The notes beneath the pieces are model-generated. The model saw nothing but the letters and a program-made list of their open reading frames with translations, did no database searches and had not been told where the DNA came from. This document shows, piece by piece, positions 13,999 to 16,020 of a stretch of DNA of 16,020 nucleotides; within the stretch, counting starts at the first letter, position 1; the number at the start of each line of letters is the position of its first letter. The position numbers were made by a program, and so were the translations under genes. The DNA comes from CAZYME01 sp964648115. Lineage in GTDB: Bacteria; Pseudomonadota; Gammaproteobacteria; Legionellales; Legionellaceae. The stretch lies in the NCBI GenBank assembly GCA_964648115.1, contig CAZYME010000041.1:1-16020 (forward strand). The letters run 5' to 3'.

Positions 13999-15177
13999 AT
14001 GATAAAAGCTGCCCGAGTGGCACAGTGCATCGCTGACGCTAAGCGGGTAGATTTTACTGCTCGCGAGAGCTTAAATATAGCCAAGGTTTTCCTGCTTGAT
14101 AATCTAGAGCAGGCGCTACGGTGGGCAAAAAAACAAAGAAAAAATTACCCGGATTCCGATGAAATTTGGTCTTTATCTTTAAGATGGTCGGAAGAAAAAC
14201 CACGTATTTTTGAGGCCGTTCTGCAGGGGGCTTACCGTTTTGAGCCGGTTCGCATCAGGCGCCATGACAGCGGCAAGACAACCTACCTATGGCACGCAAG
14301 AGACGCGGTTGTGCTAAAGGCGCTCACCATGGGTCTTACAGAGACACTGCGTCCCATGATTTCAAAACAATGCACGCATCTCAAAGGGCATGGCTCAATT
14401 CCAAGAGCAGTGCAATCAGCTCATGATGCCGGCAAATGCTACACGTTTGTTTTTAAATCTGATATTAAAAGTTATTATGAGTCGATTAACCACACTATTT
14501 TGTTGCATCAATTCAGAGAATTAAACGCCGATTTAGCACTGATATCGTTTTTGCGCATTTTTTTGGAGCACACAGAACAATATGGCGGGATCTATCTGAC
14601 AATGACCAAGGGCATCAGCAAAGCGTGCCCCTTATCGCCACTACTGGGCGCACTCTATCTTGCGCCGCTTGATAAAGCCATGGCCAAACTCCCAGTAAAA
14701 TATATTCGCTACATGGATGACTGGCTGGTTTTCACCCGCACTAGAGGTCAATTGCGACGTGTGGTTAAAACAGCACATGTTGTTTTAAGTCAATTAAAAT
14801 TAATCAAGCATCCGGATAAAACCTTTATTGGGCGATTATCACGGACATTCGAATTCTGTGGATTTCGTTTTTCCACGAATGGAGTTGTCGCGCTAGCAAA
14901 GGCGACTTTAAATAACCACACCCAAACTCAAAGCAAGCTTTATGAGCACGAGCAAGGGGCAAGCGTGAAACACAAGAAATACCAAGCCGGTTTCTTGGCC
15001 TGGGTTCGTGGCGTCTTAGGCGCTGCTGTATTACGTGAGCTTCTTACACGGCCTATGAGCGAATGGTGCCCCCGAAGTGCTACCCAAAGGCGCGCCGCTG
15101 TAGAGGATGAGTGTTATGGAGATATAACACATGGAATTACTACGCTGCAGACGTGGGTTGCGCTTCAAATTTTTTAA
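13999..15177 (+). CDS. Stand-alone reverse transcriptase with YMDD active site
   Basis: RNA-directed DNA polymerase, 392 residues. Fingers/palm motifs in order: LKALTMGLTETLRPMISKQC near 107-125, GHGSIPRAV near 130, motif A FKSDIKSYYESI (Asp at 155), motif B KGISKACPLSPLLGALYL near 204-221, motif C YIRYMDDWLVF (238-241 YMDD), motif D LKLIKHPDKTFIG and motif E FEFCGFRFS near 284-292, then a thumb-like KYQAGFLAWVRGVLG. No maturase X, HNH endonuclease or other fused domain. YMDD replaces the YADD usual for group II introns. ATG 13999 is preferred over TTG 13993, which overlaps the preceding stop. It overlaps the next gene by 47 bases. RT activity is near certain from motifs; its RT class and role are unknown to me. 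Confidence 0.9.
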   Translation: MIKAARVAQCIADAKRVDFTARESLNIAKVFLLDNLEQALRWAKKQRKNYPDSDEIWSLSLRWSEEKPRIFEAVLQGAYRFEPVRIRRHDSGKTTYLWHARDAVVLKALTMGLTETLRPMISKQCTHLKGHGSIPRAVQSAHDAGKCYTFVFKSDIKSYYESINHTILLHQFRELNADLALISFLRIFLEHTEQYGGIYLTMTKGISKACPLSPLLGALYLAPLDKAMAKLPVKYIRYMDDWLVFTRTRGQLRRVVKTAHVVLSQLKLIKHPDKTFIGRLSRTFEFCGFRFSTNGVVALAKATLNNHTQTQSKLYEHEQGASVKHKKYQAGFLAWVRGVLGAAVLRELLTRPMSEWCPRSATQRRAAVEDECYGDITHGITTLQTWVALQIF

Positions 15178-15838
15178 TTGGTTGGTTTGGGGGTGCTTGG
15201 CTCAAGCCGTCCTCGCGGTGCCGCCCGCGGGCGCTGCCGGTGGCGTCACTGGTGCATCCTTGGTGAATACTTACTTAAGTCGTGACTCATCATACAGGGC
15301 CGCTTACTGGGCTCTTGGGGACGCCGTTCAGGCTACGGCGGCGTACGATGCGATGGCGAAACCAGTTTGGACGGACGGGGCTGGTTATTCCATGGCGCTG
15401 CGCGGGGTGGCTGTATATATGAGCAGCGCATCCTCGTTTTGGGCGGAAAACTTCCTCATTGCAACCGACAAGGCGACGTCAAGGGGGGATGCTGTGGTGG
15501 TACTTCCTTTCGGCGGGGTGATAGTAGATAAAGAAATCGCCCTGCTACGGCAGCTGTTGGAATCGGCCTTGATTGCCGCCAGGGCTCGTGAGGCGTATGA
15601 GTCACTCGCGATGCGGTCGAACAAATCTCCAGCGCTCCCCAATACGGTCCGGCCCCCTTTACCAAAGAAGTATGCTGACTTTAGCGCGCATGTCCGGGAC
15701 GGTGGGTCTCTGTCATCTTATGCGAAGGACGCGGCCTCAGCGTCTAACCTCCTGTGGGCAGGATATACCATGGCAGCAGGTGCTAACTCCGGGTCGGTCC
15801 AGGTGCCTGTGACACTCACATGCACTGTGTTGTAGCTC
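15131..15838 (+). CDS. Exported protein of unknown family following the RT
   Basis: Unrecognised; 234 residues plus stop near 15835. A start at ATG 15131 is supported by GGAG 9 bases upstream and by the signal peptide it produces: basic n-region (RCRRGLRFK), hydrophobic core (FFNWLVWGCLAQAVLA) and cleavage near Ala29 or Ala36. The mature chain is Ala/Ser-rich, mostly helical-looking, with a repeated aromatic Tyr/Trp pattern (SYRAAYWALGDAV; WAGYTMAAG) and ends VQVPVTLTCTVL. It overlaps the RT 3' end by 47 bases, indicating translational coupling, so the RT and this exported protein are probably made together. The gene is visibly richer in G+C than the RT and the housekeeping genes upstream, suggesting a different origin. 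Confidence 0.65.
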
Positions 15839-16020
15839 CCATAGGGCCTTCACATTCAATCACGGGCGGGGGCGGGCCTGCTGTGTGCCTCCACAACACA
15901 CTGGATGTTGCAACAAGAAGCAGCAAGTAGGGGTCAGGACTTGCCATGTGCCTGAGCAGCAAGTAGTGATGTGGTTTAATGGATTCGGACACTCTAGATA
16001 AGAGATAATAATCTTAACTG
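15839..16020. other. Non-coding region downstream of the RT cassette with short direct repeats
   Basis: No supported gene. The first 120 bases are G+C-rich, then composition drops to AT-rich near 15970. A 12-base direct repeat AGCAGCAAGTAG occurs at 15919-15930 and 15955-15966 (36-base period). Small hairpins are possible (GTGTG with CACAC around 15882-15901; CAAGT with ACTTG around 15924-15942). This is a candidate transcript 3' end or RT-associated RNA, but the window ends before it can be judged. Confidence 0.3.

Noticed and set aside
13990..15180. Retron or group II intron-encoded protein
   Set aside because: Only two bases separate the preceding stop from the RT ATG, leaving no room for an msr-msd RNA. 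No maturase or endonuclease domain and no recognisable intron domain V is present.
12385..16020. Diversity-generating retroelement
   Set aside because: No template/variable repeat pair was found when I compared the ends of the cassette genes with the downstream non-coding DNA, there is no Avd-like gene, and motif B reads LSPLLG rather than the usual SQ form. A repeat lying beyond the window cannot be excluded.
1..16020. CRISPR arrays, tRNA or rRNA genes
   Set aside because: No regularly spaced direct repeats with unique spacers and no recognisable tRNA or rRNA segments were seen on either strand.

Overview
The window is a chromosomal segment of a gammaproteobacterium. The atp genes, ParC and the zapA | ygfB-pepP-ubiH-ubiI arrangement are all gammaproteobacterial in sequence and order. 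The moderate-to-low GC and the dense small palindromic repeats recall host-associated Legionellales/Coxiellaceae, but that genus-level guess is weak.

Layout. (1) 1-2631: 3' end of the F1Fo ATP synthase operon, atpG (5' end missing)-atpD-atpC, tightly spaced or overlapping. A perfect 33-bp inverted repeat follows. (2) 2792-3529, minus strand: a lone C39-like papain-fold cysteine peptidase. (3) 3530-4166: an AT-rich gene-free stretch. It holds one perfect and one near-perfect DnaA box with an IHF-consensus match between them, so it is a candidate replication origin or DnaA-controlled region. A two-hairpin composite palindrome follows. (4) 4167-6398: parC, with valine at the quinolone-critical Ser80 position. 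(5) 6396-7131: a transposon-like unit of about 697 bp with 24-bp imperfect terminal inverted repeats and a 9-bp target duplication. Its only gene is a small GIY-YIG nuclease. It interrupts a palindromic repeat whose uninterrupted copy is at 8571-8600. (6) 7343-12289: zapA (minus), then ygfB, pepP, ubiH and a second ubiquinone-pathway hydroxylase on the plus strand. pepP-ubiH-ubiI are translationally coupled by overlapping starts and stops; a MITE-like palindrome and a repeat separate ygfB from pepP. (7) 12385-15838: an accessory four-gene cassette: a secreted beta-sandwich-like protein with an (C)11 tract, an exported beta-barrel-like protein, a stand-alone reverse transcriptase (YMDD) and a second exported protein of unknown family. 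The RT overlaps or abuts both neighbours.

How it works together. The atp genes encode the catalytic and regulatory part of ATP synthase. ParC decatenates chromosomes and ZapA supports the division ring. UbiH and the second hydroxylase act in ubiquinone synthesis, which feeds the respiratory chain that drives the ATP synthase. The RT cassette is the most unusual part: one reverse transcriptase is embedded among three envelope or secreted proteins, and the first gene carries an apparent phase-variation tract. I found no template/variable repeat pair, retron RNA or group II intron structure in the window, so its mechanism is open.
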